Of a DNA stretch of 61,779 bases, positions 43,915 to 52,287 are shown in pieces. Below the pieces are notes generated by a model. The model made no database searches. It was not told the origin of the DNA and saw only the letters and a program-made list of their open reading frames with translations. Made by a program: the position numbers and the translations under genes. The stretch comes from UBA1672 sp963977495 (GTDB lineage: Bacteria; Pseudomonadota; Alphaproteobacteria; Micavibrionales; Micavibrionaceae). The DNA lies in contig CAXBOT010000009.1 in NCBI GenBank assembly GCA_963977495.1, positions 1-61,779 on the forward strand, written 5' to 3'. Within the stretch, counting starts at the first letter, position 1. Every line of letters begins with the position of its first letter.

Positions 43915-43996
43915 TATTGAGCATATTGTTGCTAATAAGAATTTTATAACAGAAAACGATATTTCGGCATTAACATGGCTTGTGCTGACGGGATAA
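43907..43996 (+). CDS. Possible 29-aa translationally coupled peptide
   Basis: ATG overlaps the end of the previous gene (ATGACTAA) and the frame reads MTNIEHIVANKNFITENDIS, then ALTWLVLTG. An AGGGGAG site is 10 nt upstream. It looks like the N-terminal helix of a longer protein cut short, or a real micro-peptide. Nothing more can be said. Confidence 0.3.
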   Translation: MTNIEHIVANKNFITENDISALTWLVLTG

Positions 43997-44226
43997 GCCA
44001 TAAAATATCTCATTATTCAATGTCCGCTTATGACCGTAAGATGACAGTTACATGTGTCTCACTACATGCAAAATACACAATCAATACATGTTACGCGGTC
44101 ATTGATGTAGTCCTGATTATTGTATATATGCCTCTGTAAAAGCACATAAAACACTTTTGCCCTAAAAGAGCACAACCCTCCCTGTAAGTTAATGTATTTA
44201 AACGATTCTTTTTACTATCGACTTCT
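43997..44226. other. AT-rich non-coding stretch before alpA
   Basis: Contains several ACATG(T/C) words between 44048 and 44096 and related AAAAG(AG)CACA words near 44137-44172. They could be short operator or iteron-like repeats. No convincing gene; a 75-codon reverse-strand frame crosses here without a ribosome site. Confidence 0.35.
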
Positions 44227-44255
44227 TTGGATAGCCTGTTGTAATATGTTATAAT
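44227..44255 (+). promoter_or_regulatory. Sigma-70 promoter for alpA and the ATPase
   Basis: TTGGAT-N17-TATAAT, with a perfect -10, about 100 nt ahead of the alpA-like start. The long leader leaves room for operators. Confidence 0.6.
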
Positions 44256-44353
44256 TATAGTATGTAAAAGAACAATATAGTACTGTGTCTGTTTGAGCAT
44301 TGCAGGCGCAGGGAGCAAAAGCTCTTAGGCTCGCATAAGGAAAAATCCATAAA

Positions 44354-44596
44354 ATGATAGAAAGAAACATCTCTGTTGAGGAGCTTCGTAATGAGAAGTT
44401 GCTTAACGATAAGGATGTGGCAAGTCTTGTAAACTTTTCTGTTGCTTGGGTTCGTAAAGAACGTTGGCTGAGAAGATCAGGTAAACCGCATTCACTAAAC
44501 ATTGATCCTGTAATTATTGGGAATACCCCCCGTTACAGATCATCAGAAATCAAAGAATGGTTAAAAAACTTAAACACTAAAAATGAAGGAAAATAA
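44354..44596 (+). CDS. AlpA-like winged-helix regulator/excisionase
   Basis: 80 aa. LLNDKDVASLVNFSVAWVRKERWLR is a MerR/AlpA-type helix-turn-helix, and PRYRSSEIKEWLKNL is the wing plus final helix found in AlpA and Xis proteins. Such proteins activate integrase or aid excision of P4-like satellites and islands. It is 12 nt upstream of the ATPase gene, so both are in one operon driven from the promoter at 44227. Confidence 0.8.
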   Translation: MIERNISVEELRNEKLLNDKDVASLVNFSVAWVRKERWLRRSGKPHSLNIDPVIIGNTPRYRSSEIKEWLKNLNTKNEGK

Positions 44597-44608
44597 GAAA
44601 GAAAAAAA

Positions 44609-46210
44609 ATGAATAATACAATAAGCGGTGAGACAACACCCAAAAACATAGACACATCTCAACTTCCCGAGGAAGTAAGAAATGAAATAGTTGATCTTTT
44701 CCATACAGAAGATTTTACAACATACGTAATAGTAAAAATTGGTGAAAAAAACGACACAATCAAAGTCAGATCAGACGAAATGAAGCAGTTTGTGACTGGC
44801 ACAGCATACAAAAATGCAGGGGAACTAATAAAGAAAGACAGGGTACAAAGTATCATTGACGGATTGGACGCTTTCGCGCGTTTTTCGGGAGACAAAAAAT
44901 CAGTTTATGTAAGAGTCGGGCCTGTTAGCAATGGTATTGAGATAGACCTAAATAATGAGAATGGGGAATGTATTCTTGTTAAACCTGACGGTTGGGAAAT
45001 AACAAAGCCCACAAACTATTTCTACAGACCCAGAGCAATGAAAAATCTACCAAAGCCTAAAAAAGGCGGTACTCTAGAATTGTTTGAAAAGCACTTTAAT
45101 ACAAATACAGATGATGAGTTGAAACTGCTTGTTTCCGTTATGTGTTATTATTTCAGGCCTCAAGGGCCATATCCAATCGTAGCGTTCAAAGGGCCAGAGG
45201 GCAGTTGTAAATCAACGTGTACTCGTAAATTAAAACGTTTGGTCGATCCGAGTCTTACAGAAGACCGCTCCCCTCCTGAAAGTGAAAGAGATTTATTTAT
45301 CTCTGCTAAATATGACCATGTGGTATGTCAGGATAATTTAAGTAATATCAGAGCAAAATTCTCTGATGCTTTGTGTCGCTTAGCTACAGGGGGAACGTAC
45401 GGACGCAAGAAAAATTACGCTGATGATGAGGAGCACATTATCAAACAATGCAATCCTATTGTAATGAATGGGATTACAGATTTAGCAAAATTACCTGATC
45501 TGATAAGCCGTAGCATCATGATTGATCTTGTCCCCCCCGAAAAATCAAAGGATGAGGAAACACTGTGGCAAGAATTCGACAAAGATAAACCTTATATGTT
45601 GGGTTACCTATTAGACGGCGTTCAGTCTGCCCTTAAAAACTATGCATCTGTCAATTTGGATTCTCAAATTCGTTTATCAGATTTTGCGAAATGGGGAACT
45701 GCTGCTGAGATTTCTTGGCAATGGGAGCCGATGACATTTTACACGATCCTTGAAGATAACCAATCCAAGAGTATCGTTAATGCCCTTTCTACGGATGTGA
45801 TAGCGAATGCCATTAAACGTCTTTTATCAAACACATCTGAATGGCGGGGTAAAGCTGAAGAACTTCTAGAAATATTATCTAGTAATGCTGGATATGAAGA
45901 AAGATCAAAGTCTTGGCCTACTACTGCGCATCACTTGGCTAGTCGATTAAATAGACTTGAACGAAGCCTGCCTAAAATTGGAATTGAGTATGTGTCTCAC
46001 AAAAACACTGGTTTGGGAAATAGAGACAATAAAATTCTAATTCTTCGTAAACTTGGAAATTTTGAAGATAGACAATTGGAGACGGTAAAAAAGGAAGAAG
46101 CCGTTCCTAACCGTGTTGCGGATATTCCTGATGATTTCTTTGATAATATGGTAGATGGGCGTTCTAAAACTACAGGAAATTGGGATGATCCATCTATGTT
46201 TGATGATTGA
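44609..46210 (+). CDS. Replication-type ATPase (primase/helicase C-terminal-like)
   Basis: 533 aa. Walker A GPEGSCKST is near residues 195-203, and a Walker B-like strand YDHVVCQDN is about 50 residues further on. A sensor segment CNPIVMNGITD and an arginine in DLISRSIMIDL follow. This order fits SF3/AAA+-type helicases of small mobile elements. The N-terminal about 150 residues lack the zinc-finger or catalytic motifs of a primase. The acidic C-terminus (about 500-533) is low complexity. It likely melts a local origin, perhaps the repeats just after its stop codon (inference). Confidence 0.72.
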   Translation: MNNTISGETTPKNIDTSQLPEEVRNEIVDLFHTEDFTTYVIVKIGEKNDTIKVRSDEMKQFVTGTAYKNAGELIKKDRVQSIIDGLDAFARFSGDKKSVYVRVGPVSNGIEIDLNNENGECILVKPDGWEITKPTNYFYRPRAMKNLPKPKKGGTLELFEKHFNTNTDDELKLLVSVMCYYFRPQGPYPIVAFKGPEGSCKSTCTRKLKRLVDPSLTEDRSPPESERDLFISAKYDHVVCQDNLSNIRAKFSDALCRLATGGTYGRKKNYADDEEHIIKQCNPIVMNGITDLAKLPDLISRSIMIDLVPPEKSKDEETLWQEFDKDKPYMLGYLLDGVQSALKNYASVNLDSQIRLSDFAKWGTAAEISWQWEPMTFYTILEDNQSKSIVNALSTDVIANAIKRLLSNTSEWRGKAEELLEILSSNAGYEERSKSWPTTAHHLASRLNRLERSLPKIGIEYVSHKNTGLGNRDNKILILRKLGNFEDRQLETVKKEEAVPNRVADIPDDFFDNMVDGRSKTTGNWDDPSMFDD

Positions 46211-46226
46211 GACGCTGGAGACGCTT
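46209..46226 (+). repeat. Left arm of an 18-bp inverted repeat made of GAGACGCT units
   Basis: GAGACGCTGGAGACGCTT: two GAGACGCT units in tandem, starting inside the ATPase stop codon. The mirrored arm is at 46346-46363 with 17 of 18 positions matching. Confidence 0.8.
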
Positions 46227-46240
46227 AATTAAAAAAACAT

Positions 46241-46274
46241 AAAAGGGGGGATATTCAAAAATGCCCTCCTTTTT
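46241..46274 (+). terminator. Terminator-like hairpin after the ATPase gene
   Basis: AAAAGGGGGG faces CCCTCCTTTTT across a 13-nt loop. It lies between the two arms of the GAGACGCT inverted repeat. Confidence 0.55.
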
Positions 46275-46345
46275 CATGAAAGTAACAATCACAACACCAA
46301 AGAACTTTAATCTCTTTTTCTATTATTATATTTATTTTAGAAAAG

Positions 46346-46363
46346 AAGCGTCTCTAGCGTCTC
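46346..46363 (-). repeat. Right arm of the GAGACGCT inverted repeat
   Basis: AAGCGTCTCTAGCGTCTC: two reverse GAGACGCT units. With the left arm there are four copies in 155 nt next to a replication-type ATPase, a layout compatible with an origin. The rest of the 46211-46521 gap is AT-rich and holds no gene. Confidence 0.75.
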
Positions 46364-46521
46364 TGTGGTGGTAATCTCCCCCTTAGCAGCGCAGCCTCCC
46401 TTTTGATGATAGTCATGAGTAGCCCCCCTTTATATGTTCTGATAATTCTTGCATATTAGATCGTATAATTAGATATTTTAATCTATTTTAATCACAATCA
46501 TAAGGATGTAAGTTACAAGTA

Positions 46522-48141
46522 ATGGTGATTACAGAAAAATATTTTCATGAAGAACCCGTATCGAATGTAATTGGCCCCCAACTTGGACCTTGCTTTGAAC
46601 AATGTGGCGTACGAATAACCATCGCCCTTCCAAGCAGACAAGACGAAACCCTAAGCTGCCATCTCTTTGACAAAAGCGGAAAGAAAGCTGGCGAACCATT
46701 ATATTCCAATGCTTTACACGCAAAATTTCGAACTTTTTTGTTTGAATTTAATAGCCTCAATTCTGGAGAAAAATATTATTACAAATTTTTAGATTCGGCT
46801 GGTAATGAAATAAATTTAGAAGGTGGGTTGGATTACCAAGATTGTTGGTTTTTTGCCCCTGAATTTAATGACGATGATAAATTCGTCCTTTTAAGCTGTA
46901 ACAACCCCTTCCACTCAAAGAAGGATGGCGATGATCGCTTTGGAATGTGGAAACGATTGTTCGAAGTAACTGAACAAGACCAAACAATAAAACTCCTTAT
47001 ACAGGGTGGTGATCAAGTTTATCACGATGACATAGAGGCAGATAGCTTACAGAAATTGAAGGAACACGAACCTAATTTAGAGGCTGTTCAAAATAATGTT
47101 ATCAAAAATTATCAGCACTATTATAGCAACCTTAACTATCGACGGATTTTAGCGCGTATACCAAGCGTTGCTATGCTTGATGATCATGACATTACAGATG
47201 GATGGGGGGGACGCAATGCAAGCTTTGATAAAAATGAAATTAGACCCGAATGGCAACATTATTTCGATATCACCTACGATGCTTTTAAAGCCTATCAATC
47301 ATTAAAAAACCCAACAGTTCGATTATATGATGGAGTAGAAACCACTTATCTTGATTTTGGTAAAAACAGAGTTTATCTTCTAGACTTACGTAAAGAGAAA
47401 AACATCAAGAACAAAGAATTCCCCCTGATAAGCGCAGAACACGCCACATCCTTACTTGAGTCAATTGATACAGTACCTGATCGCCTTGAAAATGTTTTAA
47501 TATTAAGCCCTGTTGTGCCAGTTCGTATAAACCCTACCGAAGAAGAAACACTGAACTTTATTTCTGAACTCTTATATCAGATAAGAGGTGCCGCAGAGAT
47601 TAAAATGAGGTCTGCCACAAATAAATACCAGTGGGTCTGGCAGTCTATATTTTGGGCATCAAGTAGATTTGGCGTTGCCGATCTAACAGACGATCTTAAA
47701 GACGGATTATCATCATCTCTAAACAGAAAATTTCTAGTCAGTATTTTAGAAAGACTCGCAACATTAGTAAGCGTGAATAACAAACAGGCTTATATCTTAA
47801 GTGGCGATATTCATACTGGTGGTATATCAGAAATTTTTATTGAGCATGAAAAAGAAACCATATGTATTCCACAAGTTGTTAGTAGCCCTATCGGGTATGC
47901 CCCCATGAAAAAGATAGCCAAAGACAAAACCACTGAGGAAAAAGATTATAAAATTATTCTTAACAACTCTGATACCGAACCAGTAAATACAACGATAACA
48001 GCAAGGAATATATTTTATAAATCTGACCGAAATTTCGCAATCCTTACGCTTTCCGACACGATACAAGGATCAAGAGTAGCCTTTTATTTTGAAAACCTTC
48101 AACGCCCAATAGTAAGTCCTGCCACTTTTAGTAATAACTAA
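46522..48141 (+). CDS. PhoD-like metallophosphatase without a signal peptide
   Basis: 539 aa. An N-terminal beta-sandwich-like part (about 1-115; GEKYYYKFLDSAGNEI) precedes the catalytic domain with LLSCNN, IQGGDQVYHDD (about 165-175), MLDDHDITDGWGG (about 220-232) and LSGDIHTGG (about 430). These are the metal-ligand blocks of PhoD/alkaline phosphatase D relatives. Unlike PhoD, no Tat or Sec signal is present, so it should be cytoplasmic. It is cargo of the element. Phosphodiester or phospholipid cleavage are family possibilities; the role is unknown. Confidence 0.8.
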   Translation: MVITEKYFHEEPVSNVIGPQLGPCFEQCGVRITIALPSRQDETLSCHLFDKSGKKAGEPLYSNALHAKFRTFLFEFNSLNSGEKYYYKFLDSAGNEINLEGGLDYQDCWFFAPEFNDDDKFVLLSCNNPFHSKKDGDDRFGMWKRLFEVTEQDQTIKLLIQGGDQVYHDDIEADSLQKLKEHEPNLEAVQNNVIKNYQHYYSNLNYRRILARIPSVAMLDDHDITDGWGGRNASFDKNEIRPEWQHYFDITYDAFKAYQSLKNPTVRLYDGVETTYLDFGKNRVYLLDLRKEKNIKNKEFPLISAEHATSLLESIDTVPDRLENVLILSPVVPVRINPTEEETLNFISELLYQIRGAAEIKMRSATNKYQWVWQSIFWASSRFGVADLTDDLKDGLSSSLNRKFLVSILERLATLVSVNNKQAYILSGDIHTGGISEIFIEHEKETICIPQVVSSPIGYAPMKKIAKDKTTEEKDYKIILNNSDTEPVNTTITARNIFYKSDRNFAILTLSDTIQGSRVAFYFENLQRPIVSPATFSNN

Positions 48142-48156
48142 GCCTTACCGACAATT

Positions 48157-48720
48157 TTACCAACTAGTACAGTTCATTGTGTTATTCCACACATGGCAAT
48201 TCGTATTTGTTGGCCTATTAGCTTGCAATGCTTGTTGTCGTGCTAATTCTGCTTGATTAACTTGTTGTGATGCGTTTTGAATACTTTGTGCAAAGGCCTG
48301 ATCTTGTTGATTAGCGTACATGAGGGAATTACGAGCACGAGCATCCAAAGCAGTATAATATTCAACCCATAGCTTTTCATGTGCAAGATTTACCTCGTCC
48401 CTATCGATTTTTCCCTTTTTATAATCTAACGCACTTTGTTTGCTATCAATCATAAACTTCATAAGCAAGTCAGGGGCCATAGCAACAGGCGAAACATATT
48501 CATTAACAAGACTAGCCCAGCACTCATGTAACTCTAATGCCATTGAACTAGGAAGTGGTTTTTCATTCGTACTATTGGGGCATTGTTCCTTGTTAAGCAC
48601 CTGTACCCTATCCCACGCACCAAACTCGGCCTTAGCCATACTATTGATTTGGTTTTGTGTTTGAACTCCTGCACAAGCAGTTAAAGAAAGTGAAATGATA
48701 GTAGCCCAGATTATTTTCAT
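48157..48720 (-). CDS. Putative lipoprotein of the element
   Basis: 187 aa from ATG 48720 (AAAGGG 7 nt upstream). The signal MKIIWATIISLSLTAC has the lipobox LTAC. The mature part is helical and Gln/Asn/Ala-rich toward the end (YANQQDQAFAQSIQNASQQVNQAELARQ is interrupted by charged residues) and finishes with a Cys pair (CHVWNNTMNCTSW). Family not recognised. Being divergent from the Xre gene it has its own promoter. It may modify the host surface, as lysogenic-conversion lipoproteins do (inference). Confidence 0.65.
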   Translation of the reverse strand: MKIIWATIISLSLTACAGVQTQNQINSMAKAEFGAWDRVQVLNKEQCPNSTNEKPLPSSMALELHECWASLVNEYVSPVAMAPDLLMKFMIDSKQSALDYKKGKIDRDEVNLAHEKLWVEYYTALDARARNSLMYANQQDQAFAQSIQNASQQVNQAELARQQALQANRPTNTNCHVWNNTMNCTSW

Positions 48721-48784
48721 TGCTCGCCCTTTTTGTTCACGATTGTGTACGGTAATTTTGTTCATTATAATAAACAATTCGCTT

Positions 48785-48988
48785 ATGGCAAGCTTAGAAA
48801 CCATAGGCAGAAATATTGTAAAGCTGAGAGCACAAAAAGGTCTTTCTCAGGAAGATTTGGCTGGTGCAGCAGACGTAAATCGTGGGTATATATCAAGGAT
48901 TGAAAATGGTCATGTCGCCTTTTCAGTTCCAGTTTTGTTAAAAATAGCCAAAGCATTAGATGTAAATGTTGAAGAATTATTTAGATAA
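48785..48988 (+). CDS. Xre-family helix-turn-helix regulator
   Basis: 67 aa. IVKLRAQKGLSQEDLAGAADVNRGYISRIENG is a complete Cro/CI-type HTH and LKIAKALDVNVEELF the closing helix. The start at 48785 is preferred; the upstream extension is hydrophobic nonsense over the divergent promoter. It lies 64 nt before the HEPN-motif protein and probably represses that gene, an arrangement seen in toxin-antitoxin and defence loci. Confidence 0.85.
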   Translation: MASLETIGRNIVKLRAQKGLSQEDLAGAADVNRGYISRIENGHVAFSVPVLLKIAKALDVNVEELFR

Positions 48989-49052
48989 TTCATTTTTCTT
49001 TTTTAGTTTATTATCTATCCTAGCTGGAAAAGTTAAATACTAGGATAAAGTT

Positions 49053-49931
49053 ATGGTGCTCTCCCTCCCTGATGCAGTAAAATTTTGGGCCGAAGAAAAA
49101 GGGTGTAAGTTCGCATATGATTCATATTATGTTAGCAATTTAGAAGATGGCTCTCTTACAGAAAACATGGGGAAGTTTCCATATCTTGGTGATACAGCCT
49201 TCACTCAATTCGTTGTATTCCCTGAGGAAGTCCCTGATAGTCACATCCATATTACTCAGCATTTTGATAAACAATTTAAACTTCGAGCAGATACCAAAAG
49301 CCGAACTTTAAAGGGCAAATACTTACGAATTATTTTTGCATATCCTGAAGAGCATCAAATTGAATACATTCAGCAATATATTACTCACTCAGTCAATCTC
49401 TTGAAGTTAAAAGAAGGTCATGGATCAGCACTAGAATGTGCGAAACAAATCTACTGGGATTTAATTTCTGGCAGTCACTCTATAAAGGGTAATAATGTAA
49501 TTCCACGCGTTCATGGCAATGGAAGAGATGAAAACAAATTTTACGAACACAGTAAGAAAAGTGGAATCAAATCTCTAGAGGACTTTAGCCTTAAACTTGA
49601 TGCCTCTGCTTTATTGAATGAGGCCATGGAAAGCCCAAACAAGCATCATTGTTTTTTATTTCTGTGGATGGCTCTTGAATGCCAAATCGGGCAAGGTGAA
49701 GAACGATCTAATTTTTGCAAAAATGACTTGCACTCAGACATTATAAACAAAGAAATGTTACGCCTTCATAAAATTAGATCAAATTATGCTCATGGACTAG
49801 GCAATATTGAAAAAGATCAGTTTAATATTGATATACTAATTGAGCTCTTGAGGCTCAGTACTCTCAAGGATGTAATTCAAAGAAAAAAGCTAGTAAAAAT
49901 AGTTGAAGGCTTGATAAACGAAAGAAATTAA
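49053..49931 (+). CDS. Unknown protein with C-terminal HEPN-type RxxxxH motif
   Basis: 292 aa, no signal or membrane helix. The N-terminal about 150 residues are mixed alpha/beta and unrecognised. The C-terminal part is helical (DASALLNEAMES..CFLFLWMALECQIG) and contains LHKIRSNYAHGLGN: R242-x4-H247, the catalytic signature of HEPN ribonucleases, at the usual position near the end of a helical bundle. Apea-type HEPN proteins carry a similar block. With the Xre gene ahead this may be an RNA-targeting toxin or antiphage effector. Confidence 0.62.
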   Translation: MVLSLPDAVKFWAEEKGCKFAYDSYYVSNLEDGSLTENMGKFPYLGDTAFTQFVVFPEEVPDSHIHITQHFDKQFKLRADTKSRTLKGKYLRIIFAYPEEHQIEYIQQYITHSVNLLKLKEGHGSALECAKQIYWDLISGSHSIKGNNVIPRVHGNGRDENKFYEHSKKSGIKSLEDFSLKLDASALLNEAMESPNKHHCFLFLWMALECQIGQGEERSNFCKNDLHSDIINKEMLRLHKIRSNYAHGLGNIEKDQFNIDILIELLRLSTLKDVIQRKKLVKIVEGLINERN

Positions 49932-50105
49932 ACGCCGCTCTTATTTTTGCTCTCTTTTTGTTTTTGACTCATTTAAGATGACTATCCTTTAAGCTTTATC
50001 GAATAGACGTTTAGCCGTGAGCATAATTTGATAGTTGATGAAGTTGTTGCTAATGATAATAGGCAAGGTAACTTGTTTGAAGAAAATAATTGAGGGTTTA
50101 AAAAA

Positions 50106-50576
50106 GTGAGAACAGCATTAATCTTGATACTAAGCCTATTTACAGCAAATATTTGTGAGGCTGGCCCTACAAAAGAAATAACCAAAGGGTATGTGCAAAA
50201 TGATGAGGGAGAAAAGTGCTGGTATACGCAAAAATTCATAGATGATGTCATATATTTTAGTAAGAAACATACTCAAAACATTGGTGTTATAACATTTGAT
50301 GATCCTAGTTGTATGTCGGACAATGGTTTAGGCTTAAGCGCACACAAAATGATGATAAATAATGTTATATCAAGATGGTATTCTCATGATGACGCAAACT
50401 TTCAAACGAATGCTGATGAATTATTTTCGAGCAGTCGATTGCAAATTAAAGGCCAGTGTATGCAGTCTAAAACATACGGCATGATAGGAGTTTTGCTTGA
50501 TTATAAAATTGAAGAAGATAGCATCATACAAGTAACGCATTCATCAAGCATGGGTGGTTGTAAAAACGACTTATAG
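50106..50576 (+). CDS. Small secreted Cys-containing protein
   Basis: 156 aa with a signal peptide ending NICEAG (about residue 20). The mature protein has paired cysteines (EKCWYTQ, PSCMSD, GQCMQS, GGCKNDL) that could make two disulfides. It looks like a periplasmic folded domain; family not recognised. It is first of four small genes in a row on the same strand. Confidence 0.6.
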   Translation: MRTALILILSLFTANICEAGPTKEITKGYVQNDEGEKCWYTQKFIDDVIYFSKKHTQNIGVITFDDPSCMSDNGLGLSAHKMMINNVISRWYSHDDANFQTNADELFSSSRLQIKGQCMQSKTYGMIGVLLDYKIEEDSIIQVTHSSSMGGCKNDL

Positions 50577-50627
50577 CTTTAGAATTAACAAAAATTTAGT
50601 TTAAAGAAATTAGTTGAGAGCGTGATA

Positions 50628-51086
50628 ATGGCCAATATGAAAATTCTTATATTTGTAGCTCTTTTATTTATTCCTTTAGCTTCATATGCCAAGGAAAATG
50701 TAGAAACCTGTAAAAACAAAACCTATGAAATACTGTTAAAGGGAATGGATTCATTAGAATACAGTTCACTTATAGATTTCATACGCTGCCGTGATTATCA
50801 TGATGGTGGTAATTTAGGTGATTTATATATACAGGCAGGATTATACTTGGAAAAAGACCCTTTCTTGTACGAGTATATTTTGACAGAAGAGGGCGTACAT
50901 TCAGACCCGGACTTCAAAAACTTCTTTGTAATGTTACCACCTACTTTTGTAGACCGCTATCAAGCACAAATCCTAGAATATAAGAAACGGGAAGGGCTGG
51001 TAAAATCATTTAAGAATGAGAACTTTCGTAAACGAGTACAGTCTGTATTAAAACAAGCTAATAACCGATACGAAAGTTTAGAGTGA
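50628..51086 (+). CDS. Small secreted helical protein
   Basis: About 152 aa. A signal peptide (MKILIFVALLFIPLASYA) is reached from ATG 50628 or 50637; GTG 50622 is a less likely start. The mature part has two cysteines (VETCKNK, IRCRDYH) and repeated helical segments (GDLYIQAGLYLEKDPFLYEYIL) reminiscent of a short alpha-solenoid. Family not recognised. It overlaps the leader of the next ORF. Confidence 0.6.
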   Translation: MANMKILIFVALLFIPLASYAKENVETCKNKTYEILLKGMDSLEYSSLIDFIRCRDYHDGGNLGDLYIQAGLYLEKDPFLYEYILTEEGVHSDPDFKNFFVMLPPTFVDRYQAQILEYKKREGLVKSFKNENFRKRVQSVLKQANNRYESLE

Positions 51087-51097
51087 TAAGGCAAAAT

Positions 51098-51445
51098 ATG
51101 AAAAGTTATGATATTGAACTTGCTTTAATTAATCTCCCTAAGAAAGAGCTTCAAGAGATATCAAAAGTTCTACCTGCAGGATATTTAGTTGAAGATCGCT
51201 CGAATAAAGGTTGGGGGATTGTTATCAGACTGGATTCAGAAAATGAATTGGAATCTCTAAATGATCAGGTTAAGGCTTTTATAACGGGGGTCTTACCAAT
51301 AAAAAAATGGATGGAATTATCTTCTCCTGTCTTAAGGGTTGCTTGTTTTAATGATAAACTAACATGTACCATAAATTTGGAAGATTTTGAGCTGTTTGTT
51401 TCATTGAAAATAAAATTGGAAATCTCCATTTATCCCGTGACGTGA
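51098..51445 (+). CDS. Small cytoplasmic alpha/beta protein, immunity-like
   Basis: 115 aa from ATG 51098, with AAGG 8 nt upstream inside GTGATAAGGCAAA. It is acidic and beta-rich (GWGIVIRLDSENELESLND; LRVACFNDKLTCTINLEDF). Size and composition resemble immunity proteins, but I cannot assign a family. The next gene has nearly the same leader sequence, suggesting a local duplication of the regulatory segment. Confidence 0.55.
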   Translation: MKSYDIELALINLPKKELQEISKVLPAGYLVEDRSNKGWGIVIRLDSENELESLNDQVKAFITGVLPIKKWMELSSPVLRVACFNDKLTCTINLEDFELFVSLKIKLEISIYPVT

Positions 51446-51467
51446 TAAGGCAAAGTATGGAAAATAT

Positions 51468-51836
51468 GTGGTTAAGATAAGTGTTGAAGCAATTGCCAAT
51501 GATTGGATTTCCTATTATTCCTTAGAGGATTCTGATCAAGAAAAAAATTTTGAATGGGCAGAACAAGAGTTATCTGACCTTACTTTATCTAATCCGAAAA
51601 AATGTTGGAAAATAATTTTAAAAATCCTGCATCAAACTGAAAATGAACACTGTTTGTCTATTTTGGCTATAGGACCATTTGAAAGCCTTCTTCTTCATCA
51701 TTCGGATTTAATGCTTGATCTAGTCAGGGTTAAAGCTAGAGAAGACCCTAAATTTAACAAAGTTTTTTCAGATGCAAATGAAATACATAAATCTGTATCA
51801 GACGAAGAATGGGATAACATATTTAAAGAAACATAA
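51468..51836 (+). CDS. DUF6869-like small acidic protein
   Basis: 122 aa. WISYYSLEDSDQEKNFEWAEQEL, then NPKKCWKIILKIL, AIGPFESLLLHHSDL and VKAREDPKFNKVF follow the pattern I remember for DUF6869: Trp-rich helices and a GPxExLL turn. The start is GTG 51468. An ATG at 51457 in another frame uses the duplicated leader but stops after seven codons, so the gene may have suffered a small indel at its start. Function unknown; DUF6869 genes are often near polymorphic toxin or immunity genes. Confidence 0.6.
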   Translation: MVKISVEAIANDWISYYSLEDSDQEKNFEWAEQELSDLTLSNPKKCWKIILKILHQTENEHCLSILAIGPFESLLLHHSDLMLDLVRVKAREDPKFNKVFSDANEIHKSVSDEEWDNIFKET

Positions 51837-51880
51837 CCCACTATCTTCCGTAAAATACACTGTCGAAAAACGATCCTTAC

Positions 51881-52249
51881 CTAGTTAACCATAACAAAAG
51901 CCCTTCCATCGCCCATTCTAAAGCGCCTGCCCCCTCTCCCAAAAGCTCGCCCCTCTTTTAAGGTATCAAAGAAACCTTGTTTAGGACTTGGGTGGTGTGG
52001 ATTAGCTAAAGCAAAGTTATTAAACTTTTCTTGCCCAGCATTATTCTTAAAATACACCTCAACGATCACAGCCGTTTCTTTGGTATCACATACAACACAA
52101 GCCTCTATACGCCAAGGTCTGTACCTTCTTGTATACCCAGCGTTATCATCACTGTTATGCTCGCCTAACCGCCTATCTAAATCCGCAGTCTCGCCCGTAT
52201 AGACTTTTGATGTGTCACTCTCACTTCTAAGAAAATAAACAAAGTGCAT
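51881..52249 (-). CDS. GIY-YIG nuclease-family protein
   Basis: 122 aa. HFVYFLRSES..KVYTGETADLDRRLGEHN gives the two-strand GIY-YIG core (here VYF/VYTG), with the Arg of the catalytic helix. ETAVIVEVYFKN supplies the Glu. The C-terminus is Gly/Arg-rich and probably binds nucleic acid. Relatives include UvrC-like and URI-type nucleases. Near the integrase; it may assist mobility or act as cargo. Confidence 0.8.
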   Translation of the reverse strand: MHFVYFLRSESDTSKVYTGETADLDRRLGEHNSDDNAGYTRRYRPWRIEACVVCDTKETAVIVEVYFKNNAGQEKFNNFALANPHHPSPKQGFFDTLKEGRAFGRGGRRFRMGDGRAFVMVN

Positions 52250-52287
52250 TATTTCATCCTGTTTTTTTTATTTCATCTTTAAGTTCT

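Noticed and set aside
44091..44318. 75-codon reverse ORF upstream of alpA
   Set aside because: Covers the putative promoter, lacks a ribosome site and has no protein-like composition.
50028..50093. Short frame LIVDEVVANDNRQGNLFEENN before the secreted gene at 50106
   Set aside because: Only about 21 codons, TTG start, no ribosome site and a stop closely upstream; might be a relic but nothing supports it.
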